DNA from: Tenacibaculum agarivorans
GTDB taxonomy: Bacteria; Bacteroidota; Bacteroidia; Flavobacteriales; Flavobacteriaceae
Reading direction: 5' to 3'
Assembly (NCBI RefSeq): GCF_001936575.1
Contig: NZ_MSMP01000038.1
Location: 1-46,486, forward strand
DNA: 46,486 bases
Shown: in pieces, positions 32,743 to 43,500 of the stretch
Numbering within the stretch: the stretch's first letter is position 1
Layout of the letters: every line of letters begins with the position of its first letter
Translations under genes and position numbers: made by a program
Notes under the pieces: generated by a model
What the model saw: only the letters and a program-made list of their open reading frames with translations
Databases searched by the model: none
What the model was told of the DNA's origin: nothing

Positions 32743-35700
32743 ATGAAAAAATTCATATTAACTAGTATAGTATTTGGTTGTATTTATTTTTCATACAGTC
32801 AAATTTCTAAAAAAGAAGAAAACAGAATTGAAGAGCCCTATTTCTATGAAATCGTTGAAAAAATGGAAGAGCTTGTAAAGCTTGATAGAAATGAAACCCA
32901 AAAAGACGAAAAAAAGACATCAAAACAGTTTGAAAGATGGAAGTCTTACTGGTTGCCTAGAATAGGAAAATATGGAAAGCTCAGCACTACCAGTAAACAA
33001 ATGAACAACACTATTAATAGTAGTAATTTCTTTTGTAGTTCTCCAGCAACTTGGAACGAACTAGGTCCAACATCTTTTCCTCAAAATAATAGTAATAATC
33101 AAAGAGGTATTGGACGATTAGATTTTGTAAAGCTACACCCAAAATATAATGGTACAACAAACCAAACGGTATTTGCTGGTGGTATACCAGGCCTTTGGAT
33201 ATCTAAGAATAATGGAGATAAATGGACCAATCTTAATTCTGATCACTTTGAGGTCAGTGCTTGTTCAGATATAGCTATTATGGAAGATTCTTTTGGTACA
33301 GAAATATTACTATCTGCTACGGGTGCTAAAAAAATTGGTAGTTCAGAAATATCTTTAAGAAGTATCGGATTAAAAAGATCCATTAATGGAGGTAGTACAT
33401 GGACAACTATCAACTTAGAAGCAACTCCATGGAACATTCAAGATAAAAATACAATCACTGAAATAGCCGTAGATCCAAATGCTAACAACAGAATATATGT
33501 AGCAGTATCACAGTTTACATGGAGCCCTGTAAATGATTATTTCAACACTACAAGCGTACGCGATCATGATAAAGGTAAATTATTTGTTTCAGAAGATTAC
33601 GGATTAACATGGAATAAAATTTATGAAGGTTTTTCTATTCAGGATATTGAATTTAAAACCAACGATCCTAACTACCTGTATTTATCAGGTCACAAATTAG
33701 TTAAAGTAAGAAGATTAGGAATAAATAATTATTCATTTACTGACTTAACTGGAAAGCTAATAGATCCTAATAACAGTCTAAATAATTTTAATTTCAACAA
33801 CCTCAATTGGTGGAATGGACAAGCCATAAGAATGGATGCGGAAGTTACAAGAGCAAACAGTGACGTAGTTTATGTATATGGCTTTTTCTTTGACTCAAAT
33901 AATACACGTAGAAAAGTAATTTGGAAATCTACAGATAATGGAATAAGTTTTACCACTACCAATACAAATACCACACCTGGACATAATTGGTATAGAGGCT
34001 CTATAGAAGTATCTCATCAAGATGAAAACACCTTATTTTTCGGGGCAAATCAACAAAAAGGGGCTATTTCTACCGATGGAGGGAGTTCTTGGGATTATAC
34101 TCCTTTAAATTCTGTACATGCAGACACTAACGATTTCGATGCTTCTCATTTAAACCCGGATTATGTTTTTCTTGCCAATGATGCTGGTGTGTATAGAAGT
34201 TTTGATCATGGTAATACATGGCAAATTAGTTCTGAAGGTTTAGGAGTAGGAGAAATATATGACATTGGTATGTCTTTAAGAACTAATCCTTCTATTCCAG
34301 ATATTATACAAGGAGGTTTTCAAGATGTAAATTGCATGGTAGGTACCTCTCAAAGTAATTGGTTAAATTCTAATGGTACATCTGGAGACGGAATGGTATG
34401 TATAGTTGATCCAACAAATCCAAATATAGTATACAGTGAAGCTCAAAATGGTATTATACGAAGATCAACAAATGGTGGAATTACCTTTAGCCCCTATTAT
34501 GTTGGTGGTTTTGCCGGAGGTGCTTGGGTAACTCCTATGACCTTAGATCCCAATAATACAAATCGTTTGTTTGTAGGTAAAAATGATGTATGGGTTAGAA
34601 ATGGAAGTTCTATTACACAGCTACCAAATAATAATAGACCTGGAAATCAAACGATAATCGCTTTAAAAGTAGCTCCTAGTAATTCTAACATTATTTACGC
34701 TGCTTACGAACAAGGAATAGCTAATAGTTCTATGACACAATGGTGGGGAGATCCAAATAGAATAATGGAACGTCAACTTTTTAAATCTATTGATGGTGGA
34801 AATTCATGGATTGATATTTCTCCTAGACAGATAATGAAAGGGTCTAACGGAACTATATCTAGCATAGAAATTGACACCGAAGATGCTAACAAAATTTGGA
34901 TTACGTATAATACATACGGAAGCAGGTATAAGGTTTTATCATCCAAGTCAGGGGGAGATAATGATGATTGGTTAAATTATTCTCAAGGTCTGCCCAATGT
35001 TCCTGTAAATAAAATAATCATGACTCCTACTCATAATAATCCGATAAAAAAACATGACTTTTTATATCTAGCTACTGATTTTGGTGTTTACTACAGAAAT
35101 ACAAATATGTCTCAATGGGAATGTTATAGTGACGGCATACCTAATGTAAGTGTTATGGATATAGAAATAGATGAATATCAAAACATTATTAGATGTGCAA
35201 CTTATGGAAGAGGCGTTTGGCAAGGAGGTCTACATCCTGAAGATCGTGCTTATAATAATTCTTCTTTTGCTTTTCAAACTTCATGCGCAGCAGACGGAAC
35301 TACAAGTGTAGAAGTTACTCCGAGTGATCAAACGCTAGGAGTAAATCATTCATGGACTCTAATTCAGACTTCTGCACCAAATCAAACGGGCGATAGTTAT
35401 AATATTCAACAAATTGGTAGTAGTTTGTGCTGTTCTTCTGGTACAAAAACATTTACAGGATTAGAAGCAAACAAATATTATTATATAAAACATGGTGTTT
35501 GGAGTTCAAATCATGGTTGGCAAGAAACGAGAACTTATATTCCAACAATCCAAGAATCTATTAGCTCAGAATTTCATTTTGAAGATGCTAATGGCCAAAT
35601 AAAAACAAGCTTTTGTAGTGCTGATAAAATTTATCTGAATGGTGTTGCTTGTGAAAGCGAAACCCAATATTTTATGGATGCTTGGAAACGCCCTTTAGGA

Positions 35701-36228
35701 AGTAGTGGTTCTTTTTCTTATCATGCTAATTATGGTTGGACTAGTGGTCAATTAGGACTTATTAATCTAAGAGATGCTTTTTTAAATCACGGGCAAAATC
35801 CTGGTGAACAATTTATTCCTGGATATGAATACCAAATTAAAATAGCTGTAGCTAATAATCCTTGTGTAGGATGGTTATCTAGTACTAAAACATTTTCTAT
35901 CCCCCACTGTTTCTCTTCTATTGATGATAGTTATATTAAATTTAGAGATCAATTTCTGCAAAACGACGAGTTGACTGCAACTCCTATTAAAAGTTATAAC
36001 GTAAAACCCAATCCAAGTAATGGAATATTTGAAGTTCAATCCTTAGAAAGAAATTCTACTCATATACATTATAGAGTTTTCAATCAACAAGGTAAAACAC
36101 TAATTGAACAACACCTAAAAAACCAAACAAATTTCACAATAAATCTCTCTAAATTTTCAAGTGGTATTTATTACTTAGATATTTATACTGATCATAAAAA
36201 TGAAAAAATTAAATTAATCAAGAAATAG
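32743..36228 (+). CDS. T9SS-secreted Asp-box (BNR/sortilin-like) propeller protein
   Basis: 1161 aa. Signal peptide MKKFILTSIVFGCIYFSYSQ. At least eight Asp-box-type motifs (for example SINGGSTW, SEDYGLTW, STDGGSSW, SFDHGNTW, SIDGGNSW) across about 140-830 indicate a large beta-propeller of the VPS10/sortilin or xyloglucanase-propeller kind. No catalytic acid pair can be assigned by eye. The region about 835-1080 is a beta-rich, cysteine-containing module. The T9SS sorting domain starts at about 1088 (KPNPSNGIFEVQS) and ends IKLIKK. It lies 5 nt downstream of the fibre gene, so the pair is almost certainly co-transcribed and secreted together. Ends in an intrinsic terminator. Confidence 0.88.
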   Translation: MKKFILTSIVFGCIYFSYSQISKKEENRIEEPYFYEIVEKMEELVKLDRNETQKDEKKTSKQFERWKSYWLPRIGKYGKLSTTSKQMNNTINSSNFFCSSPATWNELGPTSFPQNNSNNQRGIGRLDFVKLHPKYNGTTNQTVFAGGIPGLWISKNNGDKWTNLNSDHFEVSACSDIAIMEDSFGTEILLSATGAKKIGSSEISLRSIGLKRSINGGSTWTTINLEATPWNIQDKNTITEIAVDPNANNRIYVAVSQFTWSPVNDYFNTTSVRDHDKGKLFVSEDYGLTWNKIYEGFSIQDIEFKTNDPNYLYLSGHKLVKVRRLGINNYSFTDLTGKLIDPNNSLNNFNFNNLNWWNGQAIRMDAEVTRANSDVVYVYGFFFDSNNTRRKVIWKSTDNGISFTTTNTNTTPGHNWYRGSIEVSHQDENTLFFGANQQKGAISTDGGSSWDYTPLNSVHADTNDFDASHLNPDYVFLANDAGVYRSFDHGNTWQISSEGLGVGEIYDIGMSLRTNPSIPDIIQGGFQDVNCMVGTSQSNWLNSNGTSGDGMVCIVDPTNPNIVYSEAQNGIIRRSTNGGITFSPYYVGGFAGGAWVTPMTLDPNNTNRLFVGKNDVWVRNGSSITQLPNNNRPGNQTIIALKVAPSNSNIIYAAYEQGIANSSMTQWWGDPNRIMERQLFKSIDGGNSWIDISPRQIMKGSNGTISSIEIDTEDANKIWITYNTYGSRYKVLSSKSGGDNDDWLNYSQGLPNVPVNKIIMTPTHNNPIKKHDFLYLATDFGVYYRNTNMSQWECYSDGIPNVSVMDIEIDEYQNIIRCATYGRGVWQGGLHPEDRAYNNSSFAFQTSCAADGTTSVEVTPSDQTLGVNHSWTLIQTSAPNQTGDSYNIQQIGSSLCCSSGTKTFTGLEANKYYYIKHGVWSSNHGWQETRTYIPTIQESISSEFHFEDANGQIKTSFCSADKIYLNGVACESETQYFMDAWKRPLGSSGSFSYHANYGWTSGQLGLINLRDAFLNHGQNPGEQFIPGYEYQIKIAVANNPCVGWLSSTKTFSIPHCFSSIDDSYIKFRDQFLQNDELTATPIKSYNVKPNPSNGIFEVQSLERNSTHIHYRVFNQQGKTLIEQHLKNQTNFTINLSKFSSGIYYLDIYTDHKNEKIKLIKK

Positions 36229-36240
36229 TTATAAACTGCA

Positions 36241-36277
36241 AAAGAGGTTGTTTTTATTTTAAAACAACCTCTTTTTT
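36241..36277 (+). terminator. terminator of the fibre/propeller operon
   Basis: AAAGAGGTTGTTTT (36241-36254) / AAAACAACCTCTTT (36261-36274), loop TATTTT, followed by more T. Confidence 0.92.
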
Positions 36278-36361
36278 ACTTCTTTGAAATTTATCTTTTG
36301 AAAATTAACTCTACATCTAATATTCACTAAAAATGAGAATTTACTTTCAATAGTAAACTTC

Positions 36362-36916
36362 TTATTTTTTCTTCTCCATTCCTGGAGGATACTCTTCCAT
36401 AATTTCTTTTACAAATACTTTTATACGAGCTTCTCTACGTTCAACACTACGCATTGATAATGCTCCAGAACCTATACCTTGCCATATTAATTCTTTTTGT
36501 TTTGCATCTATTACATCTACAAACAATGTTCCTTCTGTATATTGATTGACATTGAGTCTACCAGCTCCTCCCCACATCCAAGGATTCCAGCCCCAGCCCC
36601 AGCCGTAGCCAACACCCCAGCCGAAATTATCATTTACGTTAATTCGTTCTCTTGATTTTGTAAATAAGCTTACCAATACATCTGGTGTAGAAGATTTTTG
36701 CATTCCTTTGGCAACCAACTCTGCTTCAATTGCTCTCATAATACGTTTCTTATCTAAGTCAGAAATATCTGCTTTGTCAATCCCCGGTTTGTAAAAAGCA
36801 AATGTTTTAAAATTCTGAAAATTTACTTTAGTATCATAATCTGTGCTTACCCTAACGGAGCTACATGATGTAATGACTAAAAGTAGTAGTGGAAAAAATA
36901 GTCTAGCTAACTTCAT
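36362..36916 (-). CDS. DUF4136 family lipoprotein
   Basis: 184 aa. SPII signal with Cys18 (VITSCSSVRV). The domain begins TDYDTKVNFQNFKTFAFYKPG, the usual DUF4136 opening, and contains a Gly/Trp-rich stretch (WGVGYGWGWGWNPWMWGGAG, about 100-119) and a C-terminal ERREARIKVFVKEI. Outer-membrane-associated lipoprotein of unknown function. Monocistronic. Confidence 0.88.
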   Translation of the reverse strand: MKLARLFFPLLLLVITSCSSVRVSTDYDTKVNFQNFKTFAFYKPGIDKADISDLDKKRIMRAIEAELVAKGMQKSSTPDVLVSLFTKSRERINVNDNFGWGVGYGWGWGWNPWMWGGAGRLNVNQYTEGTLFVDVIDAKQKELIWQGIGSGALSMRSVERREARIKVFVKEIMEEYPPGMEKKK

Positions 36917-37190
36917 ACTGAATAAATTAAAATTATTAATTCGCGCTTAAAATTTTCGAAATCCCCTTCTTTTATCGTTCTAAAGCGCTTCTTTTCTTTC
37001 AAAAATAAGCATCAATAAATATGCCAAACACCCTATAAATTCGCTATGCTTTAACATTTTATATGATATATGATTATAATTTTTATTTGCTTAGGTATAA
37101 TTTACAAAAAAACACTCTAAAAAAGAGTGTTCTTCTTCTATAAACTTTTCTTAAAATATAGAATTTAGTAGTATTTAGTTTCCTTAATTA
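36917..37190. other. intergenic region, leader of DUF4136 gene and terminator of the calpain gene
   Basis: 274 nt. It contains the minus-strand terminator at 37107-37130; I see no gene. Confidence 0.45.
37107..37130 (-). terminator. terminator after the calpain-like gene
   Basis: ACACTCT (37112-37118) / AGAGTGT (37124-37130), loop TTTTT-like, followed on the minus strand by TTTTTTTGTAA. Confidence 0.85.
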
Positions 37191-38501
37191 TCATTTAGCT
37201 ACTCCCAACCCTGCAAAAAGTGTTTTAAAAGAATTGGCTTCAATAGCAAAAACTCCATCATTCCCAATAGTGTTTATAGGTCTCCAAAAACTCTCATCAA
37301 AAAATGAAATTAGACCTTGGTAGGTATTGAGTCCTGCTGGTTCAGTCCTTCCCCAAGGATTACGTAAAACAATATATTTTTTACCATTTTTAAAAGTCCA
37401 ACCTAGAACAGTATAACAATGACTTGCTACTACATTGGTTCCTGTATAGGTTTTATCTGACGAACCATAGGTCCATGCCGTCATAGGGTGAATAGTTTTC
37501 CCTCCTGCAGAATTCCCTCTAACAATAGCATATAACTCACTACCTGTTCTACTATTTGTATTAAAATAATGAGGGGTTTTATTATTAAGCTGTGCCGTAG
37601 CTTTTACACAATTTCCCCATGCTGTCTTAGTGATATCTGGTTTATCAGAATTGGTTTTTGTAATCCATTTCGCGAAAGCCTTTTCATAAAGTGCTGGATA
37701 AATCTCGTTATTGTCATTAGAACGACAATAAATCCAATTATTATTAGATGCATTAACTATTGTTTTGTCCGTTACTTCCACTAGTTTGGTTGGTGCATCT
37801 TTACTTCCCCCTTTTGAATAAAATTGAATCGCATTAACTCTAGTAGTTTCACCCGTAGTTGTTGCTCTATTTCTGTGTACAATTCTATAAGGATCAGCCC
37901 AAGCTACTGCATTTAATGCAGCTATAAAGTAACAATTGGCCACAGAACCTTGGATTGGATCTGAATACTCTACCACATCGTTAAAAAAATCACCTTTATC
38001 TCTCCAAACACCATTTGGAGGGGTCCAATCTTTTTTTGAAGATCCTGATTTATTAAGCACTATAGCTTCTAAAGGTCCACTTAAAACAGATTTAGATAAT
38101 GTACGATTTACATCTGGTATATCTAATTTAAGCTCTAAATTCCCTCTTTTAACTAATCCTGATTTTATTTTTACATCATCTAGATTTTTGACTCCTAATT
38201 TTTTTAATTCACTTAATTTTTTCAATCTTGATATATCTGGTGTCTCAACATCTTCTTTTTTTCTGATTTTAATTTCTGATGCTTTTAAAGGTTCAGGCAT
38301 ATTATCCTTGTTCAATTTTAATCCCGCATAAATTGGCGAATTAAATTTCATATCAAATAGCTCACTATAATCTGTTTCCAAAGTGTCTTCCATAATTTTG
38401 ATTGAACTTTTCTTACTCCAATCAATTTTTCTTCCAAGAAGTGTCTCTGTTAATGCATAAGGATTAATTGCTCCTATGTTCAGTTTTGGTTCTTTGTCCA
38501 T
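37191..38501 (-). CDS. calpain-like cysteine protease (peptidase family C2)
   Basis: 436 aa. An unassigned N-terminal region (about 1-175) is rich in Lys and Asp with two predicted amphipathic helices. The calpain-type catalytic domain follows: Cys190 in QGSVANCYFIAALNAVAW, His361 in SHCYTVLGW and Asn381 in VLRNPWG; IYPALYEKAFAKW (about 267-279) is another calpain block. The triad is complete, so activity is likely. No signal peptide, lipobox or T9SS domain was seen, so it is either cytoplasmic or exported by a system needing no N-terminal signal. Bacterial C2 proteases are rare and poorly understood. Monocistronic with its own terminator. Confidence 0.88.
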   Translation of the reverse strand: MDKEPKLNIGAINPYALTETLLGRKIDWSKKSSIKIMEDTLETDYSELFDMKFNSPIYAGLKLNKDNMPEPLKASEIKIRKKEDVETPDISRLKKLSELKKLGVKNLDDVKIKSGLVKRGNLELKLDIPDVNRTLSKSVLSGPLEAIVLNKSGSSKKDWTPPNGVWRDKGDFFNDVVEYSDPIQGSVANCYFIAALNAVAWADPYRIVHRNRATTTGETTRVNAIQFYSKGGSKDAPTKLVEVTDKTIVNASNNNWIYCRSNDNNEIYPALYEKAFAKWITKTNSDKPDITKTAWGNCVKATAQLNNKTPHYFNTNSRTGSELYAIVRGNSAGGKTIHPMTAWTYGSSDKTYTGTNVVASHCYTVLGWTFKNGKKYIVLRNPWGRTEPAGLNTYQGLISFFDESFWRPINTIGNDGVFAIEANSFKTLFAGLGVAK

Positions 38502-39363
38502 AATTATATGTAGTTTACGGTTAATAATTGAACTCCAAAATTAGGTAGCGATTCTAACTACACATGAAGGTAAAACAACGTTTACAAGAAAAGAGAATCC
38601 TCTTTTCTATAAAGGGTAAAACACTATTGAGTTAAACTCTTTGTACATTTAGACATTTAAATAATCTTAAATTGTCAATCTCGAGTAACATTAAGGTACG
38701 AAAAAGTGTATTGGGAACTATTTCAAAGTTACAATCCCTATTCATTCCATTCGAAAAACTACCACCAATGTTTTGAAAACTTTAATGATTCATGAGTTAA
38801 TACTTTCTCTTCTCCTTTGTCTATCTTATAATTAAGTTATAAAGATTCGTACTTTTTATAAGCTTCCTGTTCATTTTTTTGCTTGTCCAAAAAAACGAAC
38901 CAAAAAAAGGACACTTCTTCAATGAATTTTTTAGCCAATGCTAAAAACCAAATTTCATTCCTAAAATCTCTCCAAGGCTTCGAGATTTCTTAACGAAATC
39001 AAATTTTATTCTGCGAAGAAGATTCAAAAGCGCTGCTTTTAATCGCTTTATAATACATTCAGCTATCTAAAATTTTTTCAAAATCCTTCTACTGTAAACT
39101 TGGTAAAAAGAAATAAAAATTAAGACCTATGATAGGAATTTAAAAATTCTTATCAATAGATCGCATGTTACTTCCTTAATTGTAATTACATTCATTTCAC
39201 ATTTTTTTGTCGGGAATCTATAATTGAGAATATTTTGCTCCAGTTGAACTATCATTTAAAACCTCTTGTCTACCCTACACTTTGTATTTTAGTCTTAAGA
39301 AAAAATCAACTTTTATGAGTTGTTTCTTTATATATTTACATTTACAGCTCATTGTAAATTTAT
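38502..39363. other. 862-nt gene-free region
   Basis: It contains the leader of the calpain gene (with a hairpin AGAAAAGAG/CTCTTTTCT at 38587-38608 that lacks a T run), the dispersed repeat listed separately, and the leader of the 107-aa gene. No ORF of coding quality was seen. Confidence 0.5.
38868..39095. repeat. flavobacterial dispersed intergenic repeat
   Basis: The segment beginning GCTTCCTGTTCATTTTTTTG, continuing TTGTCCAAAAAAACGAACCA and later AGATTCAAAAGCGCTGCTTT, resembles a repeat I recall from intergenic regions of several flavobacterial genomes. It is non-coding in both directions here. Only one copy is in this window, so the boundaries are approximate. Confidence 0.45.
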
Positions 39364-39687
39364 TTGATACTCATTTCAAAACATATCGTCCCTAGAGGTT
39401 TTACAGGCATAACACTGTATCCTTTTATTTTTTTACGATCTAAGGAGCTTAAAAAAGATGAAATTCTAGTAAACCATGAGAAAATTCATTTACAACAGCA
39501 ATTAGAATTGGGAATCATTTTCTTTTACATAATCTATGGATGTGAATGGCTCATAAAATGTGTACAATATAAAAATGGCTATCTTGCCTATCGTAATTTA
39601 AGTTTTGAAAAAGAAGCTTATTTCCATGAATCTAATATTAATTATCTAAAAAAGAGAAAATTTTGGGCATTCATAAGCTATTTATAA
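39364..39687 (+). CDS. small HExxH membrane-associated protein
   Basis: 107 aa starting at TTG (39364); there is no ATG in frame and a stop lies 9 nt upstream, so the TTG start is forced unless ATT is used. It carries VNHEKIHLQQQLELG: HEKIH fits the zincin HExxH motif, followed by a hydrophobic helix (FFYIIYGCEWLIK) and a downstream FEKEAYFHE. This looks like a minimal M48/M56-like zincin. Its 3' end overlaps the next gene by 25 nt, in a different frame. Confidence 0.6.
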   Translation: MILISKHIVPRGFTGITLYPFIFLRSKELKKDEILVNHEKIHLQQQLELGIIFFYIIYGCEWLIKCVQYKNGYLAYRNLSFEKEAYFHESNINYLKKRKFWAFISYL

Positions 39688-40463
39688 GATTATTTGTATT
39701 CATTTTAATAGTTAGCACCGTAAACTGTAAATCGAAAACGTCAACTAAAAACAATGAACAACAAGCCACTATTCTAAATCATGTAGTTCCAAAAGATTCT
39801 ACACCTACATATCCTAAATATCTTACTAAAAGCTATGTTTTAGGTCAATTTGATTACACTAAACATCAAGATTTTGTCAAAATACCAAAAGAGTTTTCAT
39901 CGGAAACAAGATACTTAAGGCGAGAAGTTTTTGATATGTTTCATAAAATGGCTACTAAGGCACAAAAAGAAGGTATTATTTTAAAAATAGTTTCTGCTAC
40001 TCGAAACTTTTCACACCAAAAAAGAATTTGGGATTATAAATGGAATGATAAATACAAAAGTTTCCCTCGAAACGAACGCGCATTAAAGATTTTAGAATAC
40101 AGCTCTATGCCTGGCACTTCTAGACATCATTGGGGAACTGATCTTGATATTAATGATTTAGAAGATGAGTATTTTTTAAAAGGAAAAGGCAAAAAAGAAT
40201 ATGCTTGGTTATGTAAAAATGCCAACTCATTTGGTTTTTATCAAGTGTATACTTCTAAAAAACAAGGTAGAACAGGATATAATGAAGAAAAATGGCATTG
40301 GTCTTATGTTCCTTTGTCTTCAATATATTTAAAATTCTACAATCAAAACGTTACACATCAAGACATTAAAGGGTTTCAAGGGTCTCATTTTGCGAAAGAC
40401 ATTGACATGATAACCAATTATGTAAATGGAATTAACACAAAAATATTGGCCTATAAACCTTAA
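39663..40463 (+). CDS. M15 family D,D-carboxypeptidase (VanY-type), lipoprotein
   Basis: 266 aa, again with a TTG start (39663). SPII signal with Cys23 (LIVSTVNCKSK). The zinc motif SRHHWGTDLDIN and second motif EKWHWSYVP are those of VanY/DacB-like D-alanyl-D-alanine carboxypeptidases; KIVSATRNFSHQKRIW precedes them. It trims or edits peptidoglycan stem peptides in the periplasm. Overlap with the HExxH gene implies translational coupling, which suggests that the two are functionally linked in envelope maintenance. Confidence 0.88.
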   Translation: MGIHKLFIRLFVFILIVSTVNCKSKTSTKNNEQQATILNHVVPKDSTPTYPKYLTKSYVLGQFDYTKHQDFVKIPKEFSSETRYLRREVFDMFHKMATKAQKEGIILKIVSATRNFSHQKRIWDYKWNDKYKSFPRNERALKILEYSSMPGTSRHHWGTDLDINDLEDEYFLKGKGKKEYAWLCKNANSFGFYQVYTSKKQGRTGYNEEKWHWSYVPLSSIYLKFYNQNVTHQDIKGFQGSHFAKDIDMITNYVNGINTKILAYKP

Positions 40464-40537
40464 GCTTTTCTTAAACATAGCTTAATTTTTTTGAGTTTTT
40501 CGTAAATTGCAGCTCTAAATAACAACTAAATTTACGA

Positions 40538-43500
40538 ATGGAACAAATAGCTCCTTATAAACCCAAACATAAAGTAAGAATTGTAACGGCTGCATCTCTT
40601 TTTGATGGGCATGACGCTGCAATCAATATTATGCGTAGAATTATTCAGTCTACAGGTGTAGAAGTGATTCATTTAGGTCACGATAGAAGTGTAGAAGAAG
40701 TAGTAAACTGTGCTATTCAAGAAGACGCAAATGCTATTGCCATGACGTCTTACCAAGGTGGACATAATGAGTACTTTAAGTACATGTATGATCTACTTAA
40801 AGAAAAAGGAGCTGGACATATCAAAATTTTTGGTGGCGGTGGTGGAGTAATCCTTCCTGAAGAAATTAAGGAGTTAATGGATTACGGTATTACGCGTATT
40901 TACTCTCCTGATGATGGTCGTGAAATGGGATTACAAGGTATGATTAACGATCTTGTTAAACAATCTGATTTTGCCATTGGAGATGTTTTAAACGGAGAGG
41001 TAAATCATTTAGCTGACAAGCAAATAGGAAGTATTGCTCGTGTAATTTCTTCTGCAGAAAACTTTCCGGAAGTTTCTAAGGAAACAATGGATGTTATCCA
41101 CAAGAAAAATGAAACTTCAAAAACACCAGTTTTAGGAATTACCGGAACAGGTGGGGCAGGAAAATCAAGTTTAGTAGATGAATTAGTTCGTCGTTTTTTA
41201 ATCGATTTTCCAGAAAAAACAATTGGATTAATTTCTGTTGATCCATCTAAAAGAAAAACAGGTGGAGCTTTATTAGGAGATCGTATTAGAATGAATGCTA
41301 TCAATAATGAGCGTGTTTACATGCGTTCATTAGCTACTCGTCAATCTAATCTTGCCTTATCTAAATATGTAAACGAAGCTGTAGAGGTTTTAAAAGCCGC
41401 TGAATTTGATTTAATCATTTTAGAAACTTCAGGTATTGGTCAATCGGACACAGAGATTATCGAACATTCTGATGCTTCTTTATATGTAATGACTCCTGAA
41501 TTTGGAGCTGCAACTCAGTTAGAAAAAATCGATATGCTTGATTTTGCAGATTTAGTTGCCATCAACAAATTTGATAAAAGAGGAGCTTTAGATGCATTAC
41601 GTGATGTAAAGAAACAATACATGCGTAATAACAATCTTTGGGATATTCCAATGGACAAAATGCCTGTTTTTGGAACCATTGCTTCTCAATTTAACGATCC
41701 AGGAATGAATTCGCTATACAAAGCGATTATGGATAAAGTTGTTGAGAAAACGGGTGCAGATTTACAATCTACTTTTGAAATTACCAAAGAAATGTCTGAA
41801 AAGATATTTGTAATTCCTCCTGCAAGAACTCGTTATTTATCAGAAATTGCAGAGAATAACAGAGCTTATGATAAGAAAGCTAATGAACAGGAAAAAGTAG
41901 CTCAAAAATTATACGGAATCTTCAAAACCATTGAAAGTGTTTCTGAAAGCACTGTAGAATTAGATAAATCTGGAATTGAAGAAACTTCTCTTCAAAAAAC
42001 AGATGATAATTCTGACTTTTTAAAATTATTAGTTGCTGAGTTCGATCGTGTAAAAATGAACCTAGATCCTTACAACTGGGAAATCATTTTAAACTGGGCA
42101 ACTAAAGTTCAAAAATATAAAGATCCTATTTACACGTTTAAAGTACGTGATAAGGAAATCAAAATTGAAACACATACAAAATCGCTTTCACATTCAGATA
42201 TTCCAAAGGTAGCTTTACCTAAATATCAAGCTTGGGGAGATTTATTACGTTGGAATTTACAGGAAAATGTTCCTGGAGAATTCCCATATACTTCAGGATT
42301 ATATCCTTTTAAAAGAACTGGTGAAGATCCAACAAGAATGTTTGCTGGTGAAGGTGGTCCAGAACGTACCAACAGACGTTTCCACTACGTTAGTTTAGGA
42401 ATGCCTGCAAAACGATTGTCTACGGCTTTTGATTCGGTAACCTTGTATGGAAACGATCCTGGGCACAGACCTGATATTTATGGAAAAATTGGTAATGCAG
42501 GAGTTTCTATTTGTTGCTTAGATGATGCAAAGAAATTATATTCCGGATTCGATTTAAGTCATGCTATGACTTCAGTATCCATGACTATTAACGGTCCTGC
42601 TCCAATGCTGTTAGGATTCTTTATGAACGCAGCTATCGATCAGAACTGTGAAAAATATATTAGAGAACACGGTTTAGAAGGTGAAGTTGAAGCAAAACTT
42701 GCAGCATTATACGATAGCAAAGGAATCGACAGACCTAAATATAATGGTGATTTACCAGAAGGTAATGACGGATTAGGGCTATTATTATTAGGAATTACCG
42801 GAGATCAAGTTTTACCAGCTAATGTATATGCCGAAATAAAAACGAATACATTATCTCAGGTAAGAGGAACAGTTCAAGCAGATATTTTAAAAGAAGATCA
42901 AGCACAAAACACCTGTATTTTCTCTACGGAATTTGCTTTACGTTTAATGGGAGATGTCCAAGAATATTTTATAGAGAAAAATGTACGTAACTTCTACTCT
43001 GTGTCTATTTCTGGGTATCATATTGCTGAAGCTGGAGCAAACCCTATCACGCAATTAGCATTGACTTTAGCTAATGGATTTACGTATGTTGAATACTATT
43101 TATCAAGAGGAATGGATATTAATAAGTTTGGACCAAACTTATCGTTCTTCTTCTCAAATGGTATCGATCCAGAATATGCAGTAATCGGACGTGTAGCTCG
43201 TAAAATATGGTCGAAAGCGTTAAAATATAAATATGGAGCTAACGCACGTGCACAAATGTTAAAGTATCATATTCAAACTTCAGGACGCTCTTTACATGCT
43301 CAGGAAATTGACTTTAATGATATCCGAACTACATTGCAAGCATTATATGCCATTTACGATAACTGTAACTCGTTACACACTAATGCATACGACGAAGCCA
43401 TTACAACGCCAACTGAGGAAAGTGTACGTAGAGCCATGGCAATTCAGCTAATTATCAATAAAGAATTGGGATTAGCTAAGAATGAAAATCCAATTCAAGG

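Noticed and set aside
38587..38608. Terminator in the calpain leader
   Set aside because: Good stem but no T run on either strand.
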